Shown here: positions 63,054-64,000 of the stretch, piece by piece
Numbering within the stretch: the first letter of the stretch is position 1
Layout: every line of letters begins with the position of its first letter
Origin: Campylobacteraceae bacterium
Lineage (GTDB): Bacteria; Campylobacterota; Campylobacteria; Campylobacterales; Sulfurospirillaceae
Assembly (NCBI GenBank): GCA_027050775.1
Contig: JALUBH010000046.1
Span: 1 to 64,000 of the forward strand
DNA length: 64,000 bases
Direction: 5' to 3'
Position numbers and translations under genes: made by a program
The notes under the pieces: generated by a model
Databases searched by the model: none
What the model was told of the DNA's origin: nothing
Seen by the model: only the letters and a program-made list of their open reading frames with translations

Positions 63054-64000
63054 ACCTAAATATATCGGGTATGACTTGTGTAAACTGTTCAAACGGTATA
63101 CAAAAAGTAGTAAACAAATTAGATGGTCTTGAGAGTTCAAAAGTCAACTTTGCCTCAAATAGTGGCGAGTTTGTCATTGACTCAAATCTCTTAAACAAAG
63201 ATAAATTGATAAAAAAGATAAGAACACTAGGTTATGGCGTCGAAGAGGATATAAAAGCACTAGAGTTAGCAAAGAAAAAGGCATACCAAAAACTAAGAAG
63301 ACTTTTCGTAGTCTCTTTGGTTTTGAGTATTGCCATCTTTTTCTTTATGTTTTTTCCGGTACCTGATATAAATCTTTACATCATATTTGCTATAGGCTCT
63401 ATCGTGCAGTTTTATCCGGGTGGGAGATTTTATTCACTAGCATTTAAGGCCGTCAGTCATAAAAATTTTGATATGAATGTTTTGGTGGCATTAGGAACAA
63501 GTGCGGCATACTTTTATTCTGCTACTGTTGTTCTTTTTCCAGCCCTCTTCCCTCCTCATCTGAGATTTATATACTTTGATGGAGCGAGTGTAATCATTAC
63601 ATTTATCATCCTAGGCCGTCTTTTAGAAGAGAGAAGTAAGGCAAAAGCTACTGATTTTTTGAAAAATCTGATGAATTTAGCACCTCTAAATGCTCAAAAG
63701 ATAGAATCAAATGGAGATATCATCCAAGTTCTTGCAAAAGAGTTGGATATAGGCGACATAGTATTAGTAAAACAAGGCGAGAAAATCTCAGCCGATGGAG
63801 TCGTTATAGAAGGTGGTGCTGAGATAGATACCTCTATGATCACAGGTGAATCTTTACCCGTGTATAAAACCGTGGATGAAGAGGTGATAGCAGGTACTAT
63901 AAATATGGCAGGTTTGTTGAAAGTGCAAGTTACAAAACTAGCAAATGATACCACTCTTTCAAAGATCATAGCTTTATTAAACGAGGCACAAAGCAAAAGC
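63035..64000 (+). CDS. Heavy-metal P1B-type ATPase, 3' truncated by window end
   Basis: Visible are 322 residues: an HMA domain with ISGMTCVNCSNG (Cys15, Cys18), membrane helices, and the actuator domain with ISADGVVIEGGAEIDTSMIT followed by the TGES motif. The phosphorylation (DKTGT) and CPx parts lie beyond the edge, so copper versus cadmium/zinc cannot be decided. Overlaps arsR by 19 bp. The window ends mid-gene. Confidence 0.92.
   Translation, partial: MSKEKINLNISGMTCVNCSNGIQKVVNKLDGLESSKVNFASNSGEFVIDSNLLNKDKLIKKIRTLGYGVEEDIKALELAKKKAYQKLRRLFVVSLVLSIAIFFFMFFPVPDINLYIIFAIGSIVQFYPGGRFYSLAFKAVSHKNFDMNVLVALGTSAAYFYSATVVLFPALFPPHLRFIYFDGASVIITFIILGRLLEERSKAKATDFLKNLMNLAPLNAQKIESNGDIIQVLAKELDIGDIVLVKQGEKISADGVVIEGGAEIDTSMITGESLPVYKTVDEEVIAGTINMAGLLKVQVTKLANDTTLSKIIALLNEAQSKS

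Noticed and set aside
1-64000. tRNA, rRNA or known riboswitch genes
   Set aside because: All gaps over 70 bp were read on both strands; no cloverleaf or known aptamer pattern was recognised.

Overview
The window looks like a chromosomal segment of a flagellated member of the Campylobacterota (Epsilonproteobacteria). It is AT-rich, and several gene orders match what is known from Campylobacter jejuni: flhA / Rrf2 regulator / rpsO; hrcA-grpE-dnaK; argG-rplI-hslV-hslU-era facing S4 protein-tsaE-lptB-rpoN; and a cts-type transformation (type II secretion / MSHA-like) operon. The XerH-like single recombinase, the short epsilon-type HrcA and the Bpt leucyltransferase fit the same phylum. A tungsten/molybdopterin aldehyde oxidoreductase, an exopolysaccharide export set and a giant two-partner secretion adhesin suggest a free-living, surface-attaching relative (Sulfurimonas/Arcobacter-like) rather than a host-restricted pathogen; genus cannot be settled from the sequence alone.

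Layout. 1-350: end of an IS256-type element. 365-3200: GGDEF gene interrupted by an in-frame stop, cmoA, small acidic protein, DHH phosphoesterase. 3214-6320: flhA, Rrf2 regulator, rpsO. 6530-6941: small HTH pair. 7080-10624: heat-shock operon hrcA-grpE-dnaK with a consensus promoter and a degenerate CIRCE operator; a structured direct repeat lies between grpE and dnaK. 10687-13542: dsbD, a small unknown gene, and flgH behind a clear sigma-54 promoter (rpoN itself is in the window). 13548-23176: dgkA and a nine-gene pilus/secretin/transformation operon without pilins. 23245-28101: era, hslU, hslV, rplI, rhodanese, argG. 28254-31895: S4 protein, trpD, tsaE, lptB, rpoN. 31892-36101: J-domain protein, bpt, two MoaD-like proteins around an AOR-family enzyme. 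36234-38282: xerH and hisG divergent. 38294-51536: 3510-residue adhesin TpsA, its transporter TpsB (broken by two slips in simple repeats) and a divergent AraC regulator. 51541-54816: SixA, a glutamate-cysteine-ligase-type enzyme coupled to a gamma-glutamyltransferase. 54839-60835: galE (frameshifted), a WecA/MraY-type transferase, SLBB export protein and Wzz-type protein. 60832-62331: a three-repeat outer-membrane-type protein. 62408-64000: metal-responsive cop-type operon.

The most unusual signals are: (1) a palindrome, CTCTACATGTAGAG, which recurs as exact 12-mers at six places and as near matches at about four more, mostly in coding DNA and absent from the 10.5-kb adhesin gene; because the window also carries the DNA-uptake operon, a DNA-uptake-sequence role is a testable hypothesis; (2) a set of four genes (GGDEF, argG, tpsB, galE) damaged by a stop or by slips in short simple repeats, which are either assembly errors, switchable loci or decaying genes; (3) the intact giant adhesin beside a broken transporter.
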